Shown here: positions 47,265 through 59,118 of the stretch, piece by piece
Layout of the letters: every line of letters begins with the position of its first letter
Numbering within the stretch: the stretch's first letter is position 1
Assembly (NCBI GenBank): GCA_027625915.1
Contig: JANTQA010000040.1
Coordinates: 868,001-932,000 of the forward strand
Reading direction: 5' to 3'
From: Anaeramoeba flamelloides
Lineage: Eukaryota > Metamonada > Anaeramoebidae
Length of the DNA stretch: 64,000 nt
Translations under genes and position numbers: made by a program
Notes under the pieces: model-generated
Told to the model about the DNA's origin: nothing
The model's database searches: none
What the model saw: only the letters and a program-made list of their open reading frames with translations

Positions 47265-50249
47265 AAAAAAAAAAAAGAAAAAGAAAAAGAAAAAGAAAAA
47301 GAAAAACAAAAGAAAAATAAAAATTTGAAAAAGCAAAATAAAAATTTGCAAAATTAGAAAAAATGATTCTTGATCCAAAAATTTGAAAATATTTTTTTGT
47401 TAAGAATACTGGAATAAACCCTCAAAACAACTCCCATTAACATTATAAAGTGAGTCAAAATTTTTGAAAAATAGTTTAATTTAAATTGGAAATTGGCTGT
47501 CTCTATTTGGCACACTTTTCTAAAAAAAATCTTAGTTTTTCATTGTTTGTTTTTATAAGTCGATCGTGCATCATATTCTGATTGGTTTTTAATTGGTATT
47601 AGGTACTTATAAAAATTACTGAAAAAAGTTTTTTTCAATTTCAAACAATTTTTTTCTTCGTAGTGGCCCTACCCTTAACCACAAAATACTTGAAACAAAA
47701 AAATAATTTTTTTTTTTTTTTTTTTTTTTGAATGAAGAAAAAATATAATGTCAAAGGAACTACAACAGATTTGATTAAAGATATATTTTGAAATTTTTTT
47801 AATTTGTTCAATAATATTTACTTATTATTCTTTCTAACTATCTGATATTTGTTTTAAAAATACCATTTCTTCCTTTTTTTATTAATTTTTTTAATTTTTC
47901 CAAAATTTGTTTTTTTGATCTTAAAAATGTTTCTGATTTTTGAATTGTAAAACAATACTATTTTTATAAAGAAGAACTAAATAAAAATTCAAAATTTTTG
48001 ATAACAAAAACAGTTCAAAGAATCACGATATCACACTTTCCTGAAATTTGAAAATAATTTTGATTATTTCCAAATAATTATATCATTAATATTTGATTCA
48101 TTTTTTTGTTTTTTGTTTTTCATTTTCTCTTTTCCAATTACGTTTATTTTAATCGTTTGATCGAAAATTTTTTTCTCAATGATCGATATAAAGCTACATT
48201 TGAGTCCTTTTATATTGAAAAAACACAATAAAATTAGTTTAAGGGTACCTAACCATTGTATCAATCAATATTTATTAACAGAATTTCACAAAATTTCTAC
48301 AATGCATTTTTTTGTTGTACTCACTCCAAAATTAAGAACACACATTTTTTTTTTTAATTCTTATTTAATTTTTTATTTTTTGTTTTTTTATGATATAATA
48401 CAAATGATAAATAATTTTTAACATATTTCATAAAACAGTAGGGTTCTAATTTGATATTTTTCATATAATCAATTCATTATGTTTTTTTTTTAAAAAATTG
48501 AATTATGGTGTATCAAAAATTTTGAATTGGGGTGTAGTTTAAAACACCAACAAAAAATAAAAAATAAAAAATAAAAGATAATTTTTGGTTTTGCTTTGAA
48601 ATTAAAATTATCAGTAACTATTGAGGAAAAAAGTTCAACCTGATTTTTAATTGGAAATCTTAATAGAAATCACTGAAAACTGAAAATGAAAAACAAGATT
48701 TCTTAATAAAAGAAAAAAATCATGTTTAAAGAGAAAATGGAGGATTAAACACAATAACAGTTTTTATTCTATCGTCCATTTAATATGGGTTTTTATTTGA
48801 TTTGATTTATTATTAAAAATTTCTTGTAAAAATTGACCATTTTTGAGATCTTCAATATGATCCACAAAAAGAATTTTGATATATCAATACAGATCTAAAT
48901 TGTTTTTGTTGATTTGATTAATAATAATATAATGAATTATTCTTTGAAACTAATTTGTTTCTTTTTGTTAATTGATTAAACTTTTAAGTTTCTATTAATT
49001 CTTCCAATTAAAAATCGTGTTTCGCTGTTTTTCCACAACTGTAACACTTTTTTTCCCAATGAGTAAGAATATATGATAAAATCCAACTAGTTAGCTTTAA
49101 ATAACATAATAAATTGATTAAACATTTTTGAAAAATAGTTTATTTTCCAATGATTTCAGCCCAGTAATAAAAAACGAAATTTTAAATTTAATTGGTGGTT
49201 ATCATTTAAAGATTGTTTATTTCACATTTTTTCTTTTTGAAAGTTTCAAAAATAAAAAACAAAATCCTTTGATCGCCAAAAAAAAAAAACAAAATCCTTT
49301 GATCACCAAAAAAAAAAACAATTAAAAATAAACATAAATATTAATTTTCCAAAATTCCAATAATTAAATTTTTCCAAGATATTAAATAAAGTAACTTTGT
49401 GATTTATGGTTTCTCATTAATTGGTCTAAAAATAGTTGAATTTTACAATCTTAATATTCATTAACACTCGGCAAAAAAAAAAATTAACAAACATTACCGA
49501 AACTTTTATTACGATTAAAATATACAAATATTTTTTTTTTATTATTTTTGATTCAAAACCTTTAAAGAAATTGAAATTTTTATTTGAATAAAAAACATAA
49601 ATAATTAATGTATCAAACAAAACTTTAATTTCTTCGTTACAATCATTCATACTAAATTATTACTATTATTTTTATTCTTATTATTTTTATAGGTAACGGA
49701 CAATTAGGATTGGGAACAAAAAAGCCTATCAATGTCCCAAAAAAAGTTGCAAAGCAAAAAGTTCAAATTAATCAAATTTGTTGTAAAAGTAACTTTTCAT
49801 TTGCCTTAACAACAAATCCAATTTTATCAAAACCATTACAAGGAGGTGGTGAATTACCGGAAAGAGCATTTTTCAGAGTACAAAAACAAGAAACCAACGA
49901 AGAAGAGGATGAAGAAAAAATTAAAAGAAAAAAGAAGGATAAGAAAAGCCGAAGAAAAAGAAGAAAAAAACTCAAGGTGCCATTAACAGAAGCGATGCTT
50001 GGTGGTGAGGGAAACTTCAACGACACACCCCCAGAAGCCTATTTATGTGATCTTACAGGAAAGCTTATGAAGAATCCAGTAACCTTGTCTGGTGATGGCT
50101 TTACTTACGATCATGACGCAATCGAGGAATGGTTAAAATCTCATAATACAAGCCCAAAAACTAATCAAGTTTTAACAAGCCAAATCTTAATTCAAAATCA
50201 TAATTTAAGAAGCCAAATTAAAAACTCCAAATTTTGGAAAGAAGATTAA
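38944..50249 (+). CDS. RCC1-propeller/U-box E3 ubiquitin ligase, nine exons
   Basis: Exons: 38944-39124, 39299-39316 (18 bp), 39405-39516, 39634-39830, 39994-40108, 44624-44667, 44786-44941, 45059-45214, 49693-50249. They join in one frame to 511 residues with GT-AG borders throughout. Residues 1 to ~375 are RCC1 repeats: LGWGTNDSNQLG, FTWGNSSFGQLGHGN, FAFGRGEDGELGLGD, FTWGG, YSWGFGSDGQLGLGH, FTFGHGKFGQLGHGN and YVWGSSGNGQLGLG, most followed by a SCG..HT-type strand. A Glu- then Lys/Arg-rich linker (KRKKKDKKSRRKRRKK) could be a nuclear-localisation signal. Residues ~440-511 are a U-box: YLCDLTGKLMKNPVTLSGDG, FTYDHDAIEEWL and the closing LIQNHNLRSQI, which recruits E2 enzymes. So an E3 ligase with a propeller as substrate or chromatin binder is expected. 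Introns 5 (4,515 bp) and 8 (4,478 bp) are huge and repeat-filled; the other six are 88-182 bp. Confidence 0.9.
41965..42093 (+). repeat. 9-bp minisatellite, ~14 units
   Basis: GGTTCCTTT repeated head to tail with only three or four base changes near the 3' end (GGTTCTTTT, GGTTACTTT). On the minus strand it would read Asn-Gln-Arg repeats in an open frame (41912-42148), but no gene is supported. A second 9-bp repeat (TTTCTGTGA, ~3.5 units) lies 120 bp away at 42217-42249. Confidence 0.85.
42217..42249 (+). repeat. second 9-bp tandem repeat, ~3.5 units
   Basis: TTTCTGTGA in tandem. Unrelated in sequence to the GGTTCCTTT array close by but with the same period. Confidence 0.7.
43253..43289 (+). 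other. compact hairpin in intron 5
   Basis: TTATAC (43253-43258) pairs with GTATAA (43284-43289), and inside TTGCC-CCTA-GGCAA (43270-43283) forms a stem-loop. The surrounding bases are less AT-rich than the rest of the intron. Could be part of a structured RNA or chance. Confidence 0.25.
45388..45968. mobile_element. TA-flanked transposon-like element H, copy 1 (intron 8)
   Basis: 581 bp. Left AACTCCATTCCAGTCAAGGG, right GAAAAAGAGTT, each bounded by TA. Interior collinear with 52407-53154 (TTGTTTAGAAATAAGAGAAA, TTAGAGTTGAGATTCATAAT). No coding capacity. Confidence 0.65.
46335..46854 (+). repeat. repeat B, third copy (left part, intron 8)
   Basis: Matches 31140-31764 in the same orientation (GGGTTTAAATTTCCTCAAAT, AAAACAAATTGT, GATCTCAAAAAGC.CCAAA). 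Cut by element M at 46855. Confidence 0.6.
46855..47476. mobile_element. TA-flanked inverted-repeat element M inside repeat B
   Basis: 622 bp. Left end AACTCTTTTTCAAAAATTG then TGACTCAC; right end GTGAGTCA then TTTTTGAAAAATAGTT; TA outside both. Shares the AACTC.TTTTC start with element H and the 3-kb element but has its own inner terminus. A long pure A-run (about 47225-47261) and an AAAAAG run (47275-47305) lie within. Confidence 0.65.
47477..47695 (+). repeat. repeat B, third copy (right part, intron 8)
   Basis: Continues the match to 31768-31985 (AAATTGGAAATTG.CTGTC, TTTGGCACA, TGGTTTTTAATTGGTATTAG). Confidence 0.6.
48090..48545. repeat. repeat G, copy 2 (intron 8)
   Basis: Diverged match to 3800-4260, same orientation. 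Confidence 0.5.
48628..49045. repeat. foldback element, family F, copy 2 (intron 8)
   Basis: Arms: GTTCAACCTGATTTTTAATTGG at the left, mirrored by CCAATTAAAAATCGTGTTTC at the right. Followed as in the other copies by TTTTTCCACAA. Confidence 0.5.
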
Positions 50250-52406
50250 GATTTTAATTATTATTGAATTATTTTAAATACTAAATTTGTAAAATTTAGT
50301 CTATATCCTAATGATTTATTGTTTTTTTTTCTTTTCTTTTCTTTTCTTTTCTTTTTTTTTTAAAAAATTAGAAAACAATATTTATATCCAAAGAAACTCA
50401 TTTTTTTATTTTATTATATAAATTATTTTTTTGATAACAAATAATTCATATTCATATTCCTTTATATTTCAATTTATTTATTTTAAAACAAAAAAATGAC
50501 TTTTAATTAAAAATAAAAAAAATCACACAAAGTAAAATTACAATGAATTTTTTTATATATATTTGAAAATAAATGTTTTCTCATTAAAGTATCGACACTA
50601 AAGTTCAAAAAATTACATCAATCCAATTTTTTTTAAACTCTTTCTTTGTTAATAATAATTTAGAATAAGGTGTTATATGTCCTTAATAAAATTAAGCACT
50701 ATTTTTTTCTGATTAATATTTTTCAAAATCTAGCTTATTACTTAATTCAATTAACCACTGGGATAAATTTTTTTAGAATAAAAACACTCGAAACTTTTGA
50801 ATATCGAAAATATTTTTGAAATTACTTTGTAAATTTTTATTGTTTTTTGAAAAAATTGGTGTTGAGAAAATTTTGAAATTAAAGAATAAGTCAATGTCTT
50901 AAATATGAATATATTTCCAGAGAGTTTATCTTTTTAGTTGAACTTTTTTTTTTATTTTATCATTTCAAATTAAAAAAAACATTGAAGACCAAATTAGTCC
51001 CTTTCCTGAAAATAAAATTCGCATAATTTAGAATACGTTTTACTAAATGAGTTAAAACAAGACAGTGTATATAAAAATATACATAATTTCAACCTTGAAT
51101 TCAATGATTTTGGCAAAAAATGTTTTCAAGAAAAAGTTAAATGGAAACTTTATTTATTTTTATTTTTTCATTTTGGTTTTTTAATTTTTTTGATGGAAGG
51201 TATTTGATCAGTTTTCAATTTTTAGTGTTTTTTGGGTCGTGACGACATATAATCATTTTCTCATCACAATTGAAACTTTTTTCTAACAAACTAAAATTCA
51301 GGATAATTGATTCTGACTATTAGGAAAATTGATGAGTAAGTGGTTTTATTTTCAAGAAAACACTTTTTATAAATAGGTATTTTTTATGAACCTATTAATT
51401 ACCCTTCCTAAAGTTCATTGAAGTGGGTGGTTTTAGAATACTCATGTAATTTTTTGATAGCATAAGTAGATCAACTTTTTTAAAAAAAAACAATAGAGTT
51501 TTTGGGAGATTTACTACAGTTTTCAAAATGATAATTTTTCTTCTTGTTTTTTTGATTGATTTAATAGTGTTTTGAAACAAGTTAAATATCGTTAATTATA
51601 ATTCTAATAAGTGGATGAGTGATAATTTTAAAAGTTTGTTTATTAAAAAAAAAGATTTGATTTTAAATGAAAGAGATTATACAAAACAAATTTCCTAATA
51701 TTGACTATTAAAAATCTTGTCCAGGATTTTTTTGATTTCTGGTATTTTTTATACTATTTTAAACAATAACAAACTAAAATATGAAATGAATTTGGAGAAA
51801 AATAATTAAATTTAATTGAAATTTTCTGTTTTAATTTAAATACAAAATAAAAGATAAATTACAGTGAATTTATATTAATCTTACAAAAAAAATAAATATA
51901 GGTTAATAAGTTTTTTCCCACAATTATTAATTATGTTGGATCAAAATTATGTTAAAATAAACTAGAATTCAAAATTTTTAATATTACAAAATTTAATTAA
52001 TTCAAAAAAGAATGGTAGTCATGGTAATATCCATTCATTTGAAAGCTACACATGATATCTAAGACTTCCACAACTCACAGAAAAAATAGAGTTTATTGCT
52101 AAACTGGTTCAATTGTTAACAAAAAGGGAATAAAAATATTTTATTCAACAATACAACCAACTAGAAAATAATTCTTATTTTTCAATTCAAAATACTTTTT
52201 ATTTTTTATTTTCAGGTAAAAATTATATAATTATTATAAGGGTACGTTCATTTGGGACACTTATTACATTACTATTTTATTATTGAAGTTCTTTCTTGAC
52301 TTGATTTACACTTTTTAGCAAAAGTAATTTTTTTTCTTTAAAAAATCTTGTTTAAAAAGACCATTCGTCTTGATCCAAAAAGTTTGATAAAAAAATTTTT
52401 CAATTA
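50250..52406. other. gene-free stretch downstream of the U-box gene
   Basis: A (TTTTC)n tract near 50328-50352 follows the gene. Repeat I copy 1 lies at 51385-51755. No gene recognised. Confidence 0.5.
51385..51755. repeat. repeat I, copy 1
   Basis: Collinear with 58340-58720: CCTAAAGTTCATTGAAGT / CCTAAAGTCCATCAAAGT, AACAATAGAGTTTT, AAAATGATAATTTTT.TTCTT, TTAAAAATCTTGTC..GGATT. Same orientation. Confidence 0.55.
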
Positions 52407-53154
52407 AACTCTGTTTCACTCAAAGTGGCCAAGCCAAAAATGAAAATTTCCCTTTTTTTTTTTTTTTTTTTCAGAATCAATCCAACTTTAATTGTTTAGA
52501 AATAAGAGAAATAATAAACTTCAGATTAGAGTTGAGATTCATAATCGAAATACCTGAATAAAAGATAAATTTCAAAAAATAAAATGTTAAATACAATTTT
52601 GGTACCCTTTCATTGTAACGTCTTATACAAAATTTCTCAATTTCTCTAGGAAAATTAAAATTATTTTCAAGAAGTTTTTTTATTGTAAATATGAGCATTT
52701 TAAAAGAAAATATAAAATCTCACTTTTTGGTATCTTAATTTGGAGTTTCAAAGATTTTTTTTTTTTTTTCAAATTGAATTTAAAAAGCAAAAAAAGCAAA
52801 AAACATAATACAAATATATATAAAGCCAGTTTAACTTTTAAGGCATAAACTTTCAACGAAATTTACGGAACAAAAAAAAATCTCAAATTAAAGCACAAAA
52901 TTTGGATTCTAGTATTTTAAATTGTAAAAAAAAAAAATTCCATATTTTGTGCCTTAATTTGAGATTTTTTTGTGCCTTAAATTCCGTTGGAAGTTTGTGC
53001 CTTAAAAGTGAAACTGAATATATATATATAATGATAAAAAATGATTTTGATCTAAAAATTGAAATTTTTATATTGAGTAGAAATAATTAATAGAACTCAT
53101 AGGATATTTTCTTACTTTTCAATAAAACATGCCCTCTTTGACTGAAAAGGAGTT
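52407..53154. mobile_element. TA-flanked transposon-like element H, copy 2, with nested MITE
   Basis: 748 bp including a family A MITE (52823-53020). Left AACTCTGTTTCACTCAAAG, right CTTTGACTGAAAAGGAGTT, with TA outside each. Without the MITE it is ~550 bp, close to copy 1 (581 bp). Confidence 0.7.
52823..53020. mobile_element. palindromic MITE family A, copy 11, nested in element H
   Basis: 198 bp in a TATATA context; the outermost ~7 bases at each end have drifted (AAGCCAGTTTAAC left, AACTGAATA right) but the arms are clear. Copy 1 of element H lacks it, so it inserted after H spread. Confidence 0.8.
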
Positions 53155-56100
53155 TAGCTGTTCATTTTTCTTGGTATTATTTTTTAGTTCTTGTATTAAA
53201 CTTCCTAATCCAAAAAAAAAAAATCTTACTTTCAATTTCTTTAGATAATATTGGTATATTGTTTCTTAATTTTTTATTCTTTGTTCATTATTTTTTTTCT
53301 TTTTTAAAAGCTGTTTCTTTTTTTTTGTGTTTTCCAAACAAAATGAATTTAATTAATTAAAAAAAAAAAAAAAACAAAAACATACATATTTTTTTTTCAA
53401 GATAAAATTCCACCCAGACTTATTTTTTGACAACCAAACAGTTTTTTGGATAAAAATGTACTCTTCAAAAAATTATTTTTAAAAAAATATTAAAATTTCT
53501 GAATAATTTTTTATATCAAAAAGTAACCAAAATCGAAAAAAAACAACAAAATATTCCCCTATTCCAATGTTACAAATTATTTGTATCAAATTTCTCAAAT
53601 ACTTGAAGATTTTTTATACAATTAAATTAAAAAGCATTTAAGATTTTGAAAAGATCAAAAAAGAAATAAAATAAGATCCAAATTTGAAAAAAAATACGAG
53701 AAAAAAAAAAAAACGGAGGGTAAAAAATCCCAAATAAAACTTATTAAGAACTTAGAAAGTTACTAACTGAAGAATTAAATGAATCGTAAAAAAAAAGACT
53801 GGTTTAATAATTAAGCCTTAGAAATTTGTTTCGAGGGTACTAAAAATTTTAAAACGGAATTCCCAGATGTTTTTATTGAGAACAAACCAACTACTGAAAG
53901 CACTAAATTACTACATTATTCTATCAATACTTCTCGACAATAAAGGGTAACAAATGTGAGGTAAATTTTATTGTAAAAAACTTAAATCAAGGTAAAATCA
54001 AGTTACATTGACCATCTTCCAACTTTAATTAATCCAAATCCTGAATTTAATCCAAAATATTTGAAAGTACAAAATTCGGTCACTACAAAGGTGATCCAAT
54101 ATTTGTAGATCTGATTGAATACCATTATTTACAACAGAAACATTTGACTCAACAATTTCAACTTAATAAAGATAGCTAAACCCTAACACAAAAATTAGAA
54201 TTAATTCTCATTGATAATTATGGTCGGGATGAAAAATATATTATTTAATTTCATGTTCAGTCTGATAAACTTCAAAAACAAGATGGAACGATTCTAATTA
54301 TTTTTATTAACAAAATTAAATCTCAAATAAATATATCAATTTAAATCTATCAATTATTTTTTTTATATTTTTTTCAATAATTTTGAACATTTTATAATAA
54401 TTTATATTTGTCAAATATATTAACTCTATTTAAATTAAAAGTTAAAAAGTTTATAAATTATGAAAGGATAGAACAAAATAAACTTTTATAATTTTTTAAA
54501 CAATCGAGTTATTTTAGAAAGGTTTTAACTTTTTTTATGGTTTTGTAAGAATTAAAATTTTTACAAACTTTTTAATTTTAATAATTAGTGGACTTTTTAC
54601 ACGTAGTAAAGATATTTAAAATGAAAGGGCTCTACTTCGATTTTAAATACCAGAAAATTTACATATTATCTAAACAGATATTCTTATGTTATGTACAAAA
54701 ATAAAACAAAATTTTATAAATTATGCAAAAAATCAATAATTTCTATATCATTGAAGATTTGGACCATTTTCTATAGAATTGTAAAGTCTATGAAAATAAT
54801 CACAAAATCGGGATTTCTGAATTAAAAAAAAATTAATATATCTAAGATATGAAAAAAATAATAATATTATTACAAAAAAAAAAGATTTATAAAGTTTAAA
54901 GGTCCTAGTGGGTTAAATACTAATTTTTAAATCTTTAATAACTTTCCGAAATAAAATTTTTGTTATGATTCACAAAAGGGGTTTATAACTCCTCCCTTAA
55001 ATAATAAAAAAAGGAAAAAAAAGAAAAAAAAAGAATTAAAACTTTTTCAATTTTTTGTATTTTAATAAACTGATAATTTTTTAAAAAAGGGTGCTTTTCT
55101 TCACATTCCAACCTCTGTATCATATTTAAAGCTTGATCCTTAACTTTATTAAAACAGAAAAGTTTCAAAAAGTTTATATTCTGAAAAAGTTTTCATTTTT
55201 TTCAGATAAAGAAACTGTATAATAATTTGAAAAAAGTAAAAACTTTTTTCAAACATCACTATATAAAATTTTATTTCCATTAATTGGTTCATAAAAATTG
55301 TGAACAAAAGGTTTTATTAGATATCCAGCTGAAAAAATATAAAACAAGTTTTATTATATTATTGTCTAGAAAATTATTTTTTACAAATTGAGATGATACT
55401 TTAAAAAAATTACAAATCCCGTTCGCTCCCTTATACATTAAGAACTGAACAGTAGTAATATACACAACACAGTGTTCCAAATATACAGGGTTAAAATCAT
55501 CATAACAGTTATAGGATTTGATGATATCTTTTTTAATTAGGGTAAAGTGTATAAATCAAGATTATTTTTATCAAATAGTAATTTTACCTAAAACCACAAT
55601 TATCTTCAATATCACAATATATAAAACCCAAGATATTTGATAAAATCCTGATAATTATCTATACCATTTTGAGAAATCACAAAATATGATCATAAAAAAA
55701 TTTAACAGGATATAATAGTTGTTGGAATTTAGCGTAATTTAAGGAAATTTATAAAAAAGAAAATTTTTAATTATAAAATAGATCCTTGGAATAAAAGTTA
55801 TCTTTTTAAAAAACAACAAAAAGGATAATTTAATCCACTCAAAGTTTAGATCAATGTTTTTTTTGTCTTATTGTTTTGATTTGGTAGTCAAATTGATCGA
55901 TTCTTTAAATCAAAAATTATAAGAAGTTAATAAACTGTTTCTTATTATCTAGTGATATTATAGAATATAAATATACAAGAAAAAGAATAAAAATAATAAG
56001 AAAAAAAAAAGTATAAAAATAATCTTAATAAAAAGGTAATGTGTCTATGATATCGAGAAAGTTTCTGAAAAGTTATTTATCAATTTCGCAATTGGGTTAT

Positions 56101-56242
56101 AATATAAAATTTTTTAATTGAGGAATCATTCTTTTAAAAATATATGAAGGGTGGTTCTTTTAGAAGTTTTTTTATTCATAATAATTAAATGAAAATAGAT
56201 AGAAATCAAAGGTTTTTTTTGATCCATCCCTAAAAAGAATTA
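53155..56242. other. gene-free stretch
   Basis: No gene recognised. Minus-strand open frames at 54983-55168 and 55289-55480 are short and without signature. Confidence 0.5.
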
Positions 56243-56667
56243 CTGTTCTGGAAAAAAAGTAAATAGGCAAAAAAGTGAAACACGGGTAACATTAATAAAA
56301 CCTTAAAATAAAAAGTAAAATCAATTAAAAGTGGAAACCAATTAACTTCAAATAAAAATCCATTATATTATTTTCAATCGAACGAACAAATACAATTTAA
56401 ATCTACTTTGATATCGAAATCGTTAAGGTAGTTTTGGAGATCTCTCAATTTTTTCGATAAATTTTTAATAATTGATCAATCAGATATAAAACCCTACCAA
56501 AAGAAAGTCTTTAAAAAACTTTTATTATGTTGAATACTTAATTGTATCTATATTTATTTATTTATTCTTTTATTAGTTTATCTTACTTTTGAATTTTCAG
56601 TAATGTTCCCAATTAAAAAATGTGTTTTACTTTTTTTCCCTGTTTGACATTTTTTTTCCAAAACGGT
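56243..56667. repeat. foldback element, family F, copy 3
   Basis: Best-preserved outer end: right terminus TTTTTTTTCCAAAACGGT followed by TA. The left arm near 56241 begins TA-CTGTTCTGGAAAAAAAG. The interior shares ACAAATACAATTTAAATCTA and TAATAATTGA.CAATCA with copy 1. Confidence 0.6.
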
Positions 56668-58339
56668 TAAATTCCTTTTTCTTCTTATTATATAATCAAA
56701 TTTGAAGGTAATAAACCTCGATTTACAAAATAAATCAATTTTATATTCAACTAGATTAATTTATATGGTTCTGATTTTTGTTAGATAATTAAATTCTTAA
56801 AAAATTTGAAAATCATTATCGAAAAAAAAAAAAAAATTTTTTTTCTCATTATAGAAAATCACAATCCGTTTATAAATTTATACTATCTTTTAATATCTTT
56901 CAGATGCTAGAAAGCACTTTTCACCACTTTCAAACATTTTCTAAAGTATTTAGAGGGGTTAAGTGTTGTAAAAATGAGTTAATTTTTTTTAATTCAAAAA
57001 AGTTTCTTATTCTGTCATCTACATTAAAACGATTACCTAAGTTTTGGGGTTGTTTTTTTGATTTTATATTTTTTTGAGCTTTTGAGTATTCTCATAATTT
57101 TATAATTTATATTAATAAAGAAGAATTAATCATGATTTTTTCATATTAACTGGAATTTATTTCTAATATCGTGGTAATCCTTATGATCATTAAAACTTCT
57201 AATATTTTCTCAAATTTTTATTTTTCAAATTATAAAACTCCTCAAAGTTTATCAGAAAAATAACAATCATACTGTGTGTTCTAAGATCTTTAAAATTGTA
57301 GGGATGGCAGATATCTCTCCAAAATTATTTTCTATTCAATTTTTTGAAGATTATTTGTCAGAAAGGAATTTTTTTAAAGTTAACTATTAGGTATTGAACA
57401 TTTTTTCGTAATGATGTAAATAAAACATCAACAACATATATAATATTCTATTTTGAATCTAAGATACCATTTTGGGTATTAGCCACAAACACTCGGAAAT
57501 ATAAAATTAATATGTGAGTCTCTTGGTTCTAAAATACATATGTTCTCAATTGTTTAAATGTCACAAAAAAAAAATCGATTATTTAAATTTTATCGACAAT
57601 TGAACTTATTAATTAAAAATGATCCTTTGTTTTTATTCAAAACTAAAACAATTGTCAGAAAATAAATAGTCTTTCATTTGAAATATATAGATTGAATTGA
57701 CAATCTTCAGACTTTGGAGTTGGGAATTATCATTCTTAAATTGCTCTTAAAAGAGAATAGCATCGAAAAAAAATACAATTTTTTCAAAAAATTAAAATAT
57801 CCCTATTTTTCAAAAACGAAAAAAATCGATTTTTTATTCAAATTTAATAATTAAATCAGGTATCATTTAAAAACTTTTTTTTCTTTTATTGGAAAATACT
57901 TGATAATAGAGTTGCCACGTAAATAGGAAACACTCTTTTCGTTTTCATTTTCTTAATTATTAAATATTCCTGAAATTAAAATATGTAGAAATATTTTGAT
58001 TAACTGATTTTAATGATCGTTTTGTAAAGATTGGAAAACTTTTATTTTGGGTTTCTATTTTTTAATTGGTTAAGAGAATTAAAACAAACAATTGCAAAAT
58101 GTCAAATAGTTCCAAAGTAAAAAATCTATTAATATCTTTTTGGGTAACCTCGGTGAGAGGTTTTTTCAGAGCCTTTTGAACTCTGGGGTGACAATGGCAT
58201 TTATAGTATAGTAGGGAAAAATATACCGTACATGAAAAAAATCCCATACAAGATTTTTAATTGTGAGTATTAGTAAAATTTTTGTCTAATTTCAATGAAA
58301 TCCTTATTATAAATAATCAATTTTTTTATGAGATTAGTA
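56668..58339. other. gene-free stretch
   Basis: A minus-strand open frame at 58062-58247 (KCHCHPRVQKALKKPLTEVT) is slightly more protein-like than average but is too short to call and ends next to repeat I. Confidence 0.45.
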
Positions 58340-58720
58340 ATAAACCTACCTAAAGTCCATCAAAGTAAGGTGTCTCTAGAATACTCGAGTAATTGTTTGA
58401 TAGCCATAATGTTGATCAACTTTTTTTGAAAAACAATAGAGTTTTATTGAGGTTTACTAGAGTTTGGAAAATGATAATTTTTATTCTTGTTATTTGATTG
58501 ATTGAATTTGGTGTTTTGAACAAGTGTAATTTCATTAATCATCGTTCTAATAAGAGGGGGGGTTATAATTGAAAAAGTTCGATTCTTAAAAAAAGGAATT
58601 TGATTGTAAATAAATGAAATTACACAATAATTTTACTAATATTCACAATTAAAAATCTTGTCAGGGATTTTTTTCACTGTTCTAAATTATATTAGACTTT
58701 AATTATTGGCAGTTCTATCT
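58340..58720. repeat. repeat I, copy 2
   Basis: Partner of 51385-51755; see that entry for shared words. Confidence 0.55.
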
Positions 58721-59118
58721 TGATTCTAATTGCACAAATGCTAAATATCATGTCCTTTTTTGGTGAGTCAAATGAAATTGAATTTTTAAAAATCAAACCA
58801 ATTTAGGATCAGTTAAAGTAGAAATGTGAAAAATACTTGATGATTTTTGATCTTAATCACATAATTTCCAAAAAATTTGTTGATGAAATTTAAAAAACAA
58901 TAAACCCGTTTTGGACAATGTTTGTCCAAATGTCTTTGTTCAATTCCAAATATAAAATTTTCAACTTTTTTTTCCAAAAAAAGTAATTCTTTTCATTTTT
59001 GGGAATTAGATTATTCTTTTCAATACAAACACCCTCTTAGAAACAGTATGGTGTCATGGATAGTTTTTATTCAGGATGGAATTATAAATTTTTGAAGAAA
59101 ATATAAATTCTTTAAATA

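Noticed and set aside
49772-50026. Minus-strand open frame over the U-box exon
   Set aside because: Shadow of the Lys/Arg-rich linker; Ser/Leu/Phe-rich with no family signature.
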